NCBI GenBank assembly: GCA_017549025.1
Contig: JAFYWB010000029.1
Span: 1-64,000, forward strand
Reading direction: 5' to 3'
DNA from: Treponema sp.
GTDB lineage: Bacteria; Spirochaetota; Spirochaetia; Treponematales; Treponemataceae
Length of the DNA stretch: 64,000 nt
Shown: positions 1 to 9,007 of the stretch, in pieces
Layout of the letters: every line of letters starts with the position of its first letter
How positions within the stretch are numbered: position 1 is the stretch's first letter
Program-made: the position numbers and the translations under genes
The notes under the pieces: model-generated
Database searches by the model: none
What the model saw: the letters and a program-made list of their open reading frames with translations, nothing else
Told to the model about the DNA's origin: nothing

Positions 1-1
1 A

Positions 2-2362
2 GAAACAGGCTTTGAAGAAAGCCTTCAGGGAAATCAAGAGATAGAAATTAACATTGATGATTTTATGGCTGATTCTGATGAGGTTTCTCTTGATGAATTC
101 CTTTCAGATTCAGGAGAGGTTTCACTGGAAGCCTTTATCGATACTCCTGCACAGGAGAAAAATGATATTCTTGATGAGCTTCCCATGGAAATGGAGCTTA
201 CCTTTGATGACGATTTTGCCGTAAAAACTGCCACCGACCCAGTAAACCAAATGGATGAATCATTTTCCATCGAAAGCATGGATGAATTTGACCAGATGTT
301 TGACAATATTGTGGATGAGGCAGAGGTTCCAGAAGAAACACAACAAAAAACAGAAGAAGTGAAAGCCGTAATCCAAGATATGCAGTTTGATGAAGTAAGC
401 GAGTTTGATGATTTCTTAAGTGATTTCTCCCAGCCTGAGCCAAAGCAGCAGGAACCTAAGGAAGAAGTACAAAAGGACTATAACCTTACCGTAACCATGG
501 ACGATGATACAATTTCCACATCTGAAATACCTGAAACAGATTCTGATCAAGAGAATAATGAAGAAATTCTTCTATCAACTCCTAAACCAGAAGAAAAAAA
601 TGAAAAAAATGAAGAATCAAGTATTGCTAGATTGGAAATTACAGATTATACTAATAAAGGCTACGATTCTGATGATTTCGATGTAGATAAAATTATGGCC
701 GAAGTGGAAGATATTGGAGAAAAAACAGAGGAAATTCAACCAGACCAGGTTGTCTCTTCTTTTGAATCCTTCGATAACCAGCAAATGCAGGAAGAATCAC
801 AGAAATGTATCACGGAAAAGCCGGAGGAAGCTATGGAATTTAACCAGAAAGAAATGGAACAGCCAGCCGTATCACCAACAGAAGAACTTATCCGTAATAT
901 TGCTGGTGAGATAGCACTGCTTAGAAATGAGATTTCAAGTCTCAGAAACGATTTTGAAGCCTTTAAATGTGGTAAAGACACTGCAACAGAGGATGAACCA
1001 GCCCAAGAAGAAGTCCAACAAGAAACTTCTAGTGGATTCTTTGCTGATGATTCAGATGATGATACTATCGCCTTATCTGGAGATGAATTATCCAATATCT
1101 TTAACACAGCTGATTTTACCGAGGAATCTGTAGAAGCAGAAACACAGATTACCGATGAGGATTCTGACAATGGACTTCCTTCTATGGACTTTGATTCAGA
1201 AACCTTGGAAGAGCCTGTTATTGATGATGATTATTTCCAAGACGATGATGCTGATGACTTCCCTGCAGAAATAGATGTGCCTACAGGAATCGTTGCCCAG
1301 CAGGAGCAAATTTTTGAAGAAATTGAGCTGGAAGAAGAAGATCAGGGAACAGAGGAAATCTTTGAAGAAGTAGATACTGCTGAATCAGAGTTTGCCAATG
1401 ATAGCTTTGATGTAACCGAAGAACAACTGGAAGAATATAACGACGGAGATAACACTGTAGAATCTTTTGAAGAGCTTACAGAAGAATCAATTACAGAAGA
1501 TTTTGTAGAGCCTGCTTTGGATTCCTTCGTAGAAGAAATTGCAGAACCCGAAGAAGAAGTCTTTGAAGAGCCCGTTGTAGAAGAGATTGTAGAAGAAATC
1601 AGCGACGAGCCTGTAGAAACTGTATTTAAATCAACCCAGTGGGATGAGCTTGAAGCTACAGAAGAAGCAGAGCCTGTTGTAGAAGAACTCGTTGAGGAAG
1701 TAGTTGAACCTGTTGCAGAAGAAACCCCCGAGGAGCCTCTGGTAGAGGAGCCCGTCGATGAGCCTGTTGTAGAAGAGCTCGTTGAAGAAGTAGTTGAACC
1801 TGTTGCAGAAGAAACCACTGAGGAGCCTCTGGTAGAGGAGCTCGTCGATGAGCCTGTAGAAACAGTATTTGAATCCACTCAATGGGATGAGCCTGCTGTG
1901 GATGAAACCATGGGATTTGCTTCTAACACTGTTGAGGAAAGCGCCTTTGCAAATGATCCTCTTATCATTGAGGAGCCTGTAGACACTGTTACTGTAGCAG
2001 AGGAAGAGCTTCTGGAGGAATTGGCAGAGATTCCTGTAACAGACGCCTTAGAAGAGATTACAGAGGCAGCTGCTATTGAAGAAGTGGCAGAGGAAAGTGC
2101 TGAAGAAGTAGAACCTGCTGTTGAAGTTGTAGAAGAGGTTGAAGCAGAACCTGTTGCAGAGGTTATAGAAGAGCCTGTTGTTGAAGTTGTAGAAGAAACC
2201 AAGACAAACAATCTTCCTGATGACCTGAAGCAGGATATTAAGTCTGTTCTTTCCTACATGGATCAGTTGTTGGACAACTTGCCAGAAGATAAAATCGCAG
2301 AGTTTGCTCGTTCCGAGCACTTTGAGTTGTACAAGAAATTATTTACAGAATTTGGATTGTAA
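2..2362 (+). CDS. Acidic, repeat-rich low-complexity protein (5' end outside window)
   Basis: The reading frame is open to the left edge of the window (codons from base 2), so the first visible ATG at 65 is probably internal and the true start lies upstream. The product is extremely rich in Glu, Asp, Val and Pro, with many EEP/VEE repeats around residues 470-720 and two exact-length 90-bp tandem units inside. The last 50 residues (after LPDDLKQDIKSV) are not low complexity: they look like a helical module with the pattern YMDQLLDNLPEDKIAEF and may be the conserved functional end. No signal peptide or membrane segment is visible in the part seen. The stop overlaps the next start (TAATG), so the two are translationally coupled in a five-gene operon with two DUF115 proteins. 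I do not recognise the family; a scaffold or interaction role is only a guess. Confidence 0.8.
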   Translation, partial: ETGFEESLQGNQEIEINIDDFMADSDEVSLDEFLSDSGEVSLEAFIDTPAQEKNDILDELPMEMELTFDDDFAVKTATDPVNQMDESFSIESMDEFDQMFDNIVDEAEVPEETQQKTEEVKAVIQDMQFDEVSEFDDFLSDFSQPEPKQQEPKEEVQKDYNLTVTMDDDTISTSEIPETDSDQENNEEILLSTPKPEEKNEKNEESSIARLEITDYTNKGYDSDDFDVDKIMAEVEDIGEKTEEIQPDQVVSSFESFDNQQMQEESQKCITEKPEEAMEFNQKEMEQPAVSPTEELIRNIAGEIALLRNEISSLRNDFEAFKCGKDTATEDEPAQEEVQQETSSGFFADDSDDDTIALSGDELSNIFNTADFTEESVEAETQITDEDSDNGLPSMDFDSETLEEPVIDDDYFQDDDADDFPAEIDVPTGIVAQQEQIFEEIELEEEDQGTEEIFEEVDTAESEFANDSFDVTEEQLEEYNDGDNTVESFEELTEESITEDFVEPALDSFVEEIAEPEEEVFEEPVVEEIVEEISDEPVETVFKSTQWDELEATEEAEPVVEELVEEVVEPVAEETPEEPLVEEPVDEPVVEELVEEVVEPVAEETTEEPLVEELVDEPVETVFESTQWDEPAVDETMGFASNTVEESAFANDPLIIEEPVDTVTVAEEELLEELAEIPVTDALEEITEAAAIEEVAEESAEEVEPAVEVVEEVEAEPVAEVIEEPVVEVVEETKTNNLPDDLKQDIKSVLSYMDQLLDNLPEDKIAEFARSEHFELYKKLFTEFGL
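1670..1849 (+). repeat. Two 90-bp in-frame tandem repeats
   Basis: Bases 1670-1759 and 1760-1849 are near-identical 30-codon units (EPVVEELVEEVVEPVAEET...). They are bracketed by two copies of a second motif, VETVF(K/E)STQWDE, starting near 1607 and 1850, exactly 243 bp (81 codons) apart. All differences keep the frame, so copy number can change without breaking the protein. Confidence 0.9.
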
Positions 2363-3189
2363 TGGGTTTATTAAGCCACATGGAGGCCATACTTGCCAGT
2401 GATTCATCCTTTTTGGATGCTGGCAGTATGGCTGATTCCAACCAAAAGCAGAAAATTGCGGATTACCACAGTTTCTCAAAAAGGACTGCATTAAAACAAA
2501 GTGCAGTCCTTGTACCTTTTGGTAGGCGTTTTTTCATGCGGTATGAGCATGGATTTGATGCTGAAACCATCTTCAAATCTATTTCTTCCGTTGATTTTTG
2601 GAACGGAACAATTCCCCAGAATCAGCAATGGCATTCTTTTTCTGGGGATGAATTAGAGCCCTTTTATCAGCTTTTTTCAAAGGATTGCATTCACAATCTT
2701 ACCCATTTGCACATAAAATCCTTTGTCTTGCTGGCAGATATACCAATCCAGGCAATTATGATTATTGCTGATGAAACCATCAACCAAGAGCTTATTGACG
2801 ATACAATTCCTGAATTGGCTGATTATATTGCAGCAGAAATGTTAAATACCATTGAAGTGATTCCTCCTACTCCCTTACGGGCAGGAAGCAGAAGCTTTTG
2901 CGTTTCCATAAAAGATGCTGTTGCAGAGATTACCGATTTATTATATATCGATACTGAAGCCTTGGATTTATTGTTCCCAGTAGTTTTATCAGAAACACTG
3001 AATAGACTGCAGCACATACTTTCAAAACAGGACATTGTTTTCCCTCTCAATGATTTTGATATCGTACTGTTCTTTTCTCAGGCAGACAATCTTGATGCAG
3101 ATTTGCTTCAGTTCCAGTTAAAGAAATATTTTGCATCCTTGTTGGGTACATCTTCCTCTAAGATTCTTGTTGAATCAGTGCAGTCATAA
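2362..3189 (+). CDS. Conserved-looking hypothetical protein, 275 aa
   Basis: The ATG overlaps the previous stop by one base (TAATG), a classic sign of translational coupling. The protein is soluble-looking, with no signal peptide or clear membrane span. It has alternating helical and beta segments, such as IKSFVLLADIPIQAIMIIAD near residue 115 and a C-terminal NDFDIVLFFSQ...LLQFQLKKYFASLLG region that resembles the closing strand-helix unit of a small alpha/beta domain. I cannot assign a family. Its place directly before two DUF115 genes suggests it works with them, but this is context only. Confidence 0.75.
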   Translation: MGLLSHMEAILASDSSFLDAGSMADSNQKQKIADYHSFSKRTALKQSAVLVPFGRRFFMRYEHGFDAETIFKSISSVDFWNGTIPQNQQWHSFSGDELEPFYQLFSKDCIHNLTHLHIKSFVLLADIPIQAIMIIADETINQELIDDTIPELADYIAAEMLNTIEVIPPTPLRAGSRSFCVSIKDAVAEITDLLYIDTEALDLLFPVVLSETLNRLQHILSKQDIVFPLNDFDIVLFFSQADNLDADLLQFQLKKYFASLLGTSSSKILVESVQS

Positions 3190-3190
3190 C

Positions 3191-3208
3191 ATCCCGGAGC
3201 TGTGGGAT
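3191..3208 (+). promoter_or_regulatory. Small hairpin enclosing the ribosome-binding site
   Basis: ATCCC (3191-3195) and GGGAT (3204-3208) can pair around an 8-nt loop holding GGAG, and the 3' arm includes the first two bases of the start codon at 3207. It could tune translation relative to the upstream cistron; a 5-bp stem is weak, so confidence is low. Confidence 0.3.
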
Positions 3209-4694
3209 GAGTACTATTCAATTCAGTCAAACAAAAACAGGAGAACAAACCTGTTCCATTAATGGAATTCGGCTTCATTCAGCCTATGACCCGGTAAAAG
3301 AAGCCCAACGATTTGTTGCTGGATTGGATTTTGGCTTTATTCCTAGTCTCATTGTGGTAACAGAACCAGCCCTTTCCTACTGTGCTACATTTTTGCGACA
3401 AACCTATCCTGAAGCACAATTGGTGGCCATTCGATTTACCCATCAATTTGACCAGTACAATCACCTGTGGGACAAGGTTTTCTATCATGACCAGATTATC
3501 CAGATATTGCATACCTACGGTGAGGATGAGGTTTTGGCCACAGGATTTTTTTCTTGGCAGCCCTCGCAACAGGTTTTTCCTGAAGAATATAATCAGTGTT
3601 GGCAACAAATTAGAAATCTTGTACAAACCAGTAGGGATATTTTAGGAACACGAGCATATTTTGGTAAGCGCTGGCTCAAGAATACCCTTTCCTTTTGCTA
3701 CAGGTTAAAAAATGTCTGCACCATACAACCTGCCACAGCACCAGTGTTACTGGTTGCCTCTGGCCCTTCCTTGAAATCCTCCATGGATTTTATTAAAAAA
3801 AATCGTCATGACCTTTTTATACTGGCTCTTTCCTCGGCCCTGTCTCCCCTAATGGCAGCGGGAATTACGCCGGATGCCTGTATTTCCACCGACGGTGGCT
3901 ACTGGGCAAAAAAACACCTAGAGTGTTGTACCGTTCCCCTTATCCTGCCAGCAGAGGCTGCCATTCCAGCAACCTGCTTTGAAAAAAGCATTGTTCCCCT
4001 AAGATACGGCGATGCACCAGAAGCTCAGCTACTGGAAGATTGTAAAATTCCTGCTTTACAGGGCTTTCGTAACGGAACAGTTAGTGGGACTGCATTGGAA
4101 TTATCCCTTTCCATTACCACAGGTCCAGTATTTGCCTGTGGTCTTGACTTGGCAGCACGAATCGGTTTTCAGCATTGTCAGCCCAATCGTCTTGAACTGG
4201 CAGCAGAAACAATGGATTGTAGACTTGCTCCAAAGGAAAGCAGGCTCTCCCCTCAACAGCTGCCCGCACAATCCCTAGCTATTTATGCCCAATGGTTTAC
4301 AAGTCAAAGCCACCGATTCAAGGATAGATTTTACCGATTGGCCCATTCCAGCTACCAATTTTCCAATAAGCTTGGAGCAATACGGGATATTGATTGGAAG
4401 GAATTTAATTCCATCCTTGCTCAGCATAAAAAAAAGGAAGGAACCTTGCAACTTCCTTCAATTTGTACTGTACAGGTTCCAGAGGAAAACCAACGATATA
4501 CACTCCTGTTGAAAACCTTGGAAAAATATAGTCAGCAGCTTCCAGACCATTGGCTTTCCACCTTGCTGCCTGCAGAACAAGCTTTGTTAAAAAGAAGTCT
4601 TGAAAAAACAGCACTTGAACAAAAGATTACAGAAAAATCCAGCAAAATAGTCAGCGAAATGATTGACTTTCTCAAAGCCCTGGGAGAAAATTAA
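3207..4694 (+). CDS. DUF115 / MptE-like protein (motility accessory factor-like), copy 1
   Basis: 495 aa. The central part (about residues 180-340) carries DUF115 hallmarks: a VASGPSLKSS nucleotide-loop motif, a STDGGYW motif (TIDG in relatives), the NGTVSGTALELSLS segment and ACGLDLA. Proteins with this domain resemble archaeal 6-hydroxymethylpterin diphosphokinase MptE; in bacteria they often sit with flagellin or surface-glycan genes, where Maf proteins modify flagellin with nonulosonic acids. This copy is more diverged than the next gene: GGGDFAY is replaced by ACGLDLA, and the Asp is kept. It starts 17 nt after the preceding stop; the GGAG ribosome site lies in the loop of a small inverted repeat (3191-3208). 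Enzymatic activity is not proven by sequence. Confidence 0.8.
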   Translation: MSTIQFSQTKTGEQTCSINGIRLHSAYDPVKEAQRFVAGLDFGFIPSLIVVTEPALSYCATFLRQTYPEAQLVAIRFTHQFDQYNHLWDKVFYHDQIIQILHTYGEDEVLATGFFSWQPSQQVFPEEYNQCWQQIRNLVQTSRDILGTRAYFGKRWLKNTLSFCYRLKNVCTIQPATAPVLLVASGPSLKSSMDFIKKNRHDLFILALSSALSPLMAAGITPDACISTDGGYWAKKHLECCTVPLILPAEAAIPATCFEKSIVPLRYGDAPEAQLLEDCKIPALQGFRNGTVSGTALELSLSITTGPVFACGLDLAARIGFQHCQPNRLELAAETMDCRLAPKESRLSPQQLPAQSLAIYAQWFTSQSHRFKDRFYRLAHSSYQFSNKLGAIRDIDWKEFNSILAQHKKKEGTLQLPSICTVQVPEENQRYTLLLKTLEKYSQQLPDHWLSTLLPAEQALLKRSLEKTALEQKITEKSSKIVSEMIDFLKALGEN

Positions 4695-4699
4695 GGATT

Positions 4700-6259
4700 A
4701 TGTTGTATAAAGCCACAGTGGAAGCTAAAGATGGAACTGTAATTCCTGTTTTTTCCGATGGAAAGACCATGTTTTCTCGTTACGCGCCTTTGAAGGAGGT
4801 GGAGAATTTTGGTTCCAATCTGCAGCTTGAAGAAACTGCAGGTGGCTTTTTTGTTGTAGCGGGACTGGGAAACGGAATCCACATCCAAGCCCTACGAAAA
4901 AAATTTCCCCATAGCATTATTTTGATTGTAGAAAAATCTGATGATGAGATTCACTGGCTCAAAGATAATTTTTCCCTGCAATCAGTGCTATCCATGGAAA
5001 ATATTAGACTTACCACCTGTACTCAGGCGGCACAAGTTTTTATTCAGCTTTACAATCCCCTGCTGCAGGGAAACTTCTTTTTTTTACCAGTGCGTTCCTG
5101 GGTAGATCAGGTGCCAGAAGAAGCAGCCCAACTAAAAGCCTCTTTGGAGCAGGCCCTCGCTTCCATTGCAGGAGATTATTCTACTCAAGCTCATTTTGGA
5201 AAGCTGTGGTTCAGAAACTTTTTTTTAAACCTTCAATCTCTCGTTACAAATCCTAAGGATTTCCAGCTAGAGATTCAGCAGGAATGTGCCTTTGTAGCAG
5301 CAGCGGGCCCCAGCTTGGATTCCTTTATTCCTCAGCTAAAAAATCCTCAGATTCGAGAAAAAATTTATCTCATTGCCACAGATACAGCACTACCAACACT
5401 GTTACGACAAAAAATTATCCCAGACATGGCTGTAACCATAGACGGGCAAGTTGCTTCTATTCGACATTTTTTGCAAGAGCTTCCGAGCTCCATGGTTGTA
5501 GCAGCCGACATTTCCTGTGCTCCTGACGCTATACTTCGTTGCAGAAATAAAGGCTGTCCCGTTCTTTTTTTTCGCAATAAAAATCCCCTACCACTGCTGC
5601 TAGAAAGCTATCTAAAGGAAAAATCCGTTGACAGTGCAGCTTTCCAGATGGAACTGATTCCTGAAATTGATACAGGAAGTGGCACCGTTACCTCGGCGGC
5701 TGTAGATGTGGCCTACAAGCTGGGATTTTCCCAGATACAAGTGGGAGGCGGCGACTTTGCCTATTTGAATGGAAAGCCCTATTGCCAGGGAACCTATTTT
5801 GAAGACCAGTTCTGTACCACTTCATGCCGCCTCAATCCCACGGAACAGCAGTACATTCAGCTTATGTATCGAGGAAAAACCTTTACCAGTGGCGGAAAAA
5901 TTGAAACAGCAATTTTAACAGAATACCGAAAATCCTTTGAAAATTACATCAAAAATCATGGTGACGTAGTTATAATTACAGACAGCAAAAAGATTTACAC
6001 AGAAAAAAAATATTACGGTCAGAAGCTCCAAGCAAAACGCTGTCAGCTAAAAATCTCCAATTTAAGCGAGGCAGATTTTAAAGGTTTTGTTGATTGGTAC
6101 AAAAGCTTACTGAAAGAAGAAAAACAAGAAGCAATTTCCTCTATTTTACCCCTATTTGGATGGTATGTTAAAAAAAACAATGCTAAATGTGATATTTTTT
6201 ATATAATGAAACTTGCATACTCTCAAACTGTACGATATACTGAAACTTATGGAAAATAA
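4700..6259 (+). CDS. DUF115 / MptE-like protein (motility accessory factor-like), copy 2
   Basis: 519 aa, 5 nt after copy 1. It shows the full DUF115 signature: AAGPSLDSF near residue 200, TDTALPTLL, AVTIDGQ, then GSGTVTSAAVDVAYKLGFSQ and VGGGDFAY, around residues 195-365. The tandem pair with clearly different sequences (copy 1 lacks the GGGD motif) suggests either a heterodimer or divided substrate roles. In other bacteria the family is linked to flagellin glycosylation; here the flaB gene is in the same window but 57 kb away. The end overlaps the next gene by 11 bp. Confidence 0.88.
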   Translation: MLYKATVEAKDGTVIPVFSDGKTMFSRYAPLKEVENFGSNLQLEETAGGFFVVAGLGNGIHIQALRKKFPHSIILIVEKSDDEIHWLKDNFSLQSVLSMENIRLTTCTQAAQVFIQLYNPLLQGNFFFLPVRSWVDQVPEEAAQLKASLEQALASIAGDYSTQAHFGKLWFRNFFLNLQSLVTNPKDFQLEIQQECAFVAAAGPSLDSFIPQLKNPQIREKIYLIATDTALPTLLRQKIIPDMAVTIDGQVASIRHFLQELPSSMVVAADISCAPDAILRCRNKGCPVLFFRNKNPLPLLLESYLKEKSVDSAAFQMELIPEIDTGSGTVTSAAVDVAYKLGFSQIQVGGGDFAYLNGKPYCQGTYFEDQFCTTSCRLNPTEQQYIQLMYRGKTFTSGGKIETAILTEYRKSFENYIKNHGDVVIITDSKKIYTEKKYYGQKLQAKRCQLKISNLSEADFKGFVDWYKSLLKEEKQEAISSILPLFGWYVKKNNAKCDIFYIMKLAYSQTVRYTETYGK

Positions 6260-8252
6260 AGCTATCAAGATTCTTTCTATCTGCCTCGTTGCATTGTTCA
6301 CCTTGGCAGTTCTTTTTTTTGCAGTAGGGCTTATTTTTGAATACAAAAAGGCTCCAGAAGTAATGAATTCAACACTGAATCAGTTTACTTCTGATGTAGG
6401 TGTCGCTTCAGAGTACTATGCTCCTGGCACCCAGCAGTTTTCCGATGTACTGCGAGCAAGAATTGCCTCAAATAAGACTATCGCTGTAGTAACCATTACT
6501 CAGGATAACAATGTTATTTTTGCCTATCCCTTGTCCTCTCCCTTTATTGTTCCAGGAATTACAGGCCAGCCAACAGTATCTGCTTCATCTTCCTTGGTGC
6601 GAGTGAGAAGCAGTGAGGTGGAGCTGGGAAACACAAACTATATCATTACCAGTGCCCTGTATTCATTGCAGCCTACAGTAATTTATTCCTATATCAGAAT
6701 TTCCTTCCTGTTGATTTTGGCTGGAACCTTGATTGCTGGCATTGCCTTGATGTATCTGTATCTTACAGAGCAAAAGCAGGACGTAGAAACTGGTTTTGAT
6801 GACCTTGCCACTGCAGAACGCCTTAAGAATAGTAAGCTTGATTTCCCAGAAGTGGCTACAGAAGATTCTGTTAATTCTTTGGCAGATGATGGCTTTGATT
6901 TTCCAGCAGAGGAAGAGAACCAGTTTTTTGACGAAAATAATTTGCCAGAAGATGCCTTTGATTTTCCTCCTCCAGATGAAACAGCCGAGTCTGCAGTAAT
7001 TGATTCAAACCTTCACTTTACTCTTCCTGAAGAAGAAGAACTGGCTCAGCACCAAGAAGAATTTGTTGAAAATTATCAAGTATCAGAGTCAGAGCTTGAA
7101 TACCCAATGCCTCCAGTGGAAGAAGACCTTGTTCAGCAGGAGGAATTTACTCCAGCTCTAGTGGAAGCTCCAGAGGAAGTTCCAGTGGAGCTTCCTCTGG
7201 ATTTAACTGAAATTGTGGATAATGAGTATCCTGTAGAAGATTTAGACACCTTCGATGAAAATATTGACGATGTTGCTGAACAGAATTTGATTTCCGACAT
7301 TGAGCTTCCACCAGAAACAGAGCTGGAAAATGCAGTTGTTGCACAGGCTCGATTCACTCAGGAAGCACTGAATATGCCCACTGAGGAAACAACCTATAAT
7401 GAGGGATTCAATATTGACAAGGCACTGCAGGGCTATGAGCCTCCTGTAAAAGAGCAGCCTATATTCCAGCAAGAGATTCAGCCAGAGTTTGGAGCTGTTG
7501 CTACGGAAATCATAGCGGAGCCAGTATCAGAGCTACAAGCACAATCAGAGGTTGAACCCGAAGCTGAAACTACAGCGCAAGAATATTTTGCTAACGAACC
7601 TATGGATATGATTTCCATGGAACCTATTCCCCAGGACCCAGCTCTTGAAGCTGATCTTCTGGTTGCGGCGGAAGGTACTTTGCCTCCAGAACCAGTAACT
7701 GAAGCTACAGAGGAGAGCGTAAATACAGCTGGGGGCGAGCCAGCAGGACTCTTTTCTCCTGTATCAGGCTTTGGATGGGAGGCATACCTAGAGGAGCGCC
7801 TTGATTCAGAGCTGATTCGTTCCGCTTCCTTTGAGGAAGATATTGGACTGATGATTATACGAATCCAAGGCCTTGACAGAGCAGATGAGCGAAATAAAGC
7901 AATTTACGATATTTTGATGGAATTCTACAAGTTCCGAGACTTAATTTTTGAGTACGGCACTGATGGTTTCTCTTGTATTGTACACAGCATCAATGTAGAT
8001 GGAGCTTTGGACATGGCCGAGCAGGTTTATGTGGCTCTTTCAAAGGTACTGAAGGAATTGGGCATGAATAACGAAATTGGAATTGGTATTTCTACCCGCT
8101 CCTTCCGTTTAATTCCTGGAAAACGAATTTTTGAAGAAGCAGAACAGGCATTGATTCGGGCCTTTAACGACCCAGAAACTGCCATTGTAGCCTTCCGTGT
8201 TGATCCAGAAAAATACCGCCAATATATTTCTGAATACACTGAAGAAGAATAA
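6249..8252 (+). CDS. Membrane protein with acidic linker and degenerate GGDEF domain
   Basis: I take the ATG at 6249 (667 aa), which overlaps the upstream stop by 11 bp; a TTG 36 bp earlier is also in frame. Predicted topology: membrane segment 8-30, an extracytoplasmic sensor-like region to about 150, and a second membrane segment 151-172. A long Glu/Asp/Pro-rich linker runs to about 510, followed by a C-terminal domain with the GGDEF fold pattern. The signature reads EYGTDGF where active cyclases have RYGGDEF, and the LIDID metal motif reads IIRIQ. Metal and GTP-site residues are therefore lost and diguanylate cyclase activity is unlikely. The domain may bind c-di-GMP/GTP or serve as a protein-interaction module. 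It is the last gene of the operon, closed by the terminator at 8270-8330. Confidence 0.8.
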   Translation: MENKAIKILSICLVALFTLAVLFFAVGLIFEYKKAPEVMNSTLNQFTSDVGVASEYYAPGTQQFSDVLRARIASNKTIAVVTITQDNNVIFAYPLSSPFIVPGITGQPTVSASSSLVRVRSSEVELGNTNYIITSALYSLQPTVIYSYIRISFLLILAGTLIAGIALMYLYLTEQKQDVETGFDDLATAERLKNSKLDFPEVATEDSVNSLADDGFDFPAEEENQFFDENNLPEDAFDFPPPDETAESAVIDSNLHFTLPEEEELAQHQEEFVENYQVSESELEYPMPPVEEDLVQQEEFTPALVEAPEEVPVELPLDLTEIVDNEYPVEDLDTFDENIDDVAEQNLISDIELPPETELENAVVAQARFTQEALNMPTEETTYNEGFNIDKALQGYEPPVKEQPIFQQEIQPEFGAVATEIIAEPVSELQAQSEVEPEAETTAQEYFANEPMDMISMEPIPQDPALEADLLVAAEGTLPPEPVTEATEESVNTAGGEPAGLFSPVSGFGWEAYLEERLDSELIRSASFEEDIGLMIIRIQGLDRADERNKAIYDILMEFYKFRDLIFEYGTDGFSCIVHSINVDGALDMAEQVYVALSKVLKELGMNNEIGIGISTRSFRLIPGKRIFEEAEQALIRAFNDPETAIVAFRVDPEKYRQYISEYTEEE

Positions 8253-8269
8253 AAAAGAGCTTTAGTCAT

Positions 8270-8330
8270 AAAAAAGGCTGTCCAAGAAATGAAGCTTCAA
8301 AAGAACTTCATTTTAGACAGCCTTTTATTT
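8270..8330. terminator. Bidirectional intrinsic terminator
   Basis: AAAAGGCTGTC (8272-8282) pairs with GACAGCCTTTT (8316-8326), and an inner arm AAATGAAG/CTTCATTT extends the stem. T-rich DNA follows on both strands, suiting the convergent genes on either side. Confidence 0.85.
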
Positions 8331-8339
8331 TTCAAGCTA

Positions 8340-9005
8340 TTACATAGCAGCATTTTCTGTTATTGTAGTTTTCTCATCAGAAGGAATTACTTCATCTTGG
8401 GTTTCTTCTAAGGACAGATTTTTTCCTTCTTGTGATTCCCAAGCCTTGGAAAGCTTTTCTTCAAACTTTTCGGCCACCGTATTGTCAGGAAAATTTTCTG
8501 TAAGCTGCTGAAGGGCAAGCTCTGCTTCCTCAAGATAATTTCCTGCTATCAACACGGTGATGAAGTTTTCCAGTAGTGACTGATCGTAGGGATTTTTTTC
8601 CACAAGCCTACGATACATGGCGCTGGCGTGGGCTAAATCTCCCTGTCGGGCATACACATACGCAAGGCTTTTTTCCAATTCGCTATTATCAGGGTCCTTT
8701 GCCAGCAATTCCTCGTAGCAAGATTTTGCCTTTTCCCAGTTTTCAGATAAGGCATAGGAATAGGCAATCTTGTAGCGGGCAGATTCAGATAAATCTGGAT
8801 GAGACAGAGCCTTTGTGTAATACTCTATGGCCTTTTGGTACTTCTTGTTTTCAAGGTACGCTTCCCCAATGAGATAGTACTCAGACAAAATATTGCTGTA
8901 AATGCGCTCTTTTTCACCTACTAAACCAAATCCTGTCTGAGAACTACAGCCCAAAAGTAAAAGCACAAAGGCTACAAGGATAAAAAGGTAAACACCTTTT
9001 TTCAT
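8340..9005 (-). CDS. TPR-repeat lipoprotein
   Basis: About 221 aa from ATG at 9005 (a GTG one codon earlier overlaps the upstream stop). The N-terminus is a lipoprotein signal (KKGVYLF...LLLLGC), so the mature protein is lipid-anchored at a Cys near residue 20. Residues about 35-180 hold at least four tetratricopeptide-type units (YLIGEAYLENKKYQKAIEYY; YKIAYSYALSENWEKAKSCY; LAYVYARQGDLAHASAMYRR; and one more), which form protein-binding superhelices. The tail is acidic and disordered. It is in tight minus-strand linkage with the UPRT gene. Partner unknown. Confidence 0.85.
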   Translation of the reverse strand: MKKGVYLFILVAFVLLLLGCSSQTGFGLVGEKERIYSNILSEYYLIGEAYLENKKYQKAIEYYTKALSHPDLSESARYKIAYSYALSENWEKAKSCYEELLAKDPDNSELEKSLAYVYARQGDLAHASAMYRRLVEKNPYDQSLLENFITVLIAGNYLEEAELALQQLTENFPDNTVAEKFEEKLSKAWESQEGKNLSLEETQDEVIPSDEKTTITENAAM

Positions 9006-9007
9006 CA

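Noticed and set aside
1342-2211. Serine-rich antisense frames opposite the acidic protein
   Set aside because: Ser/Thr-rich low complexity is the reverse image of the GAA/GAG-rich repeats; no independent start signals.
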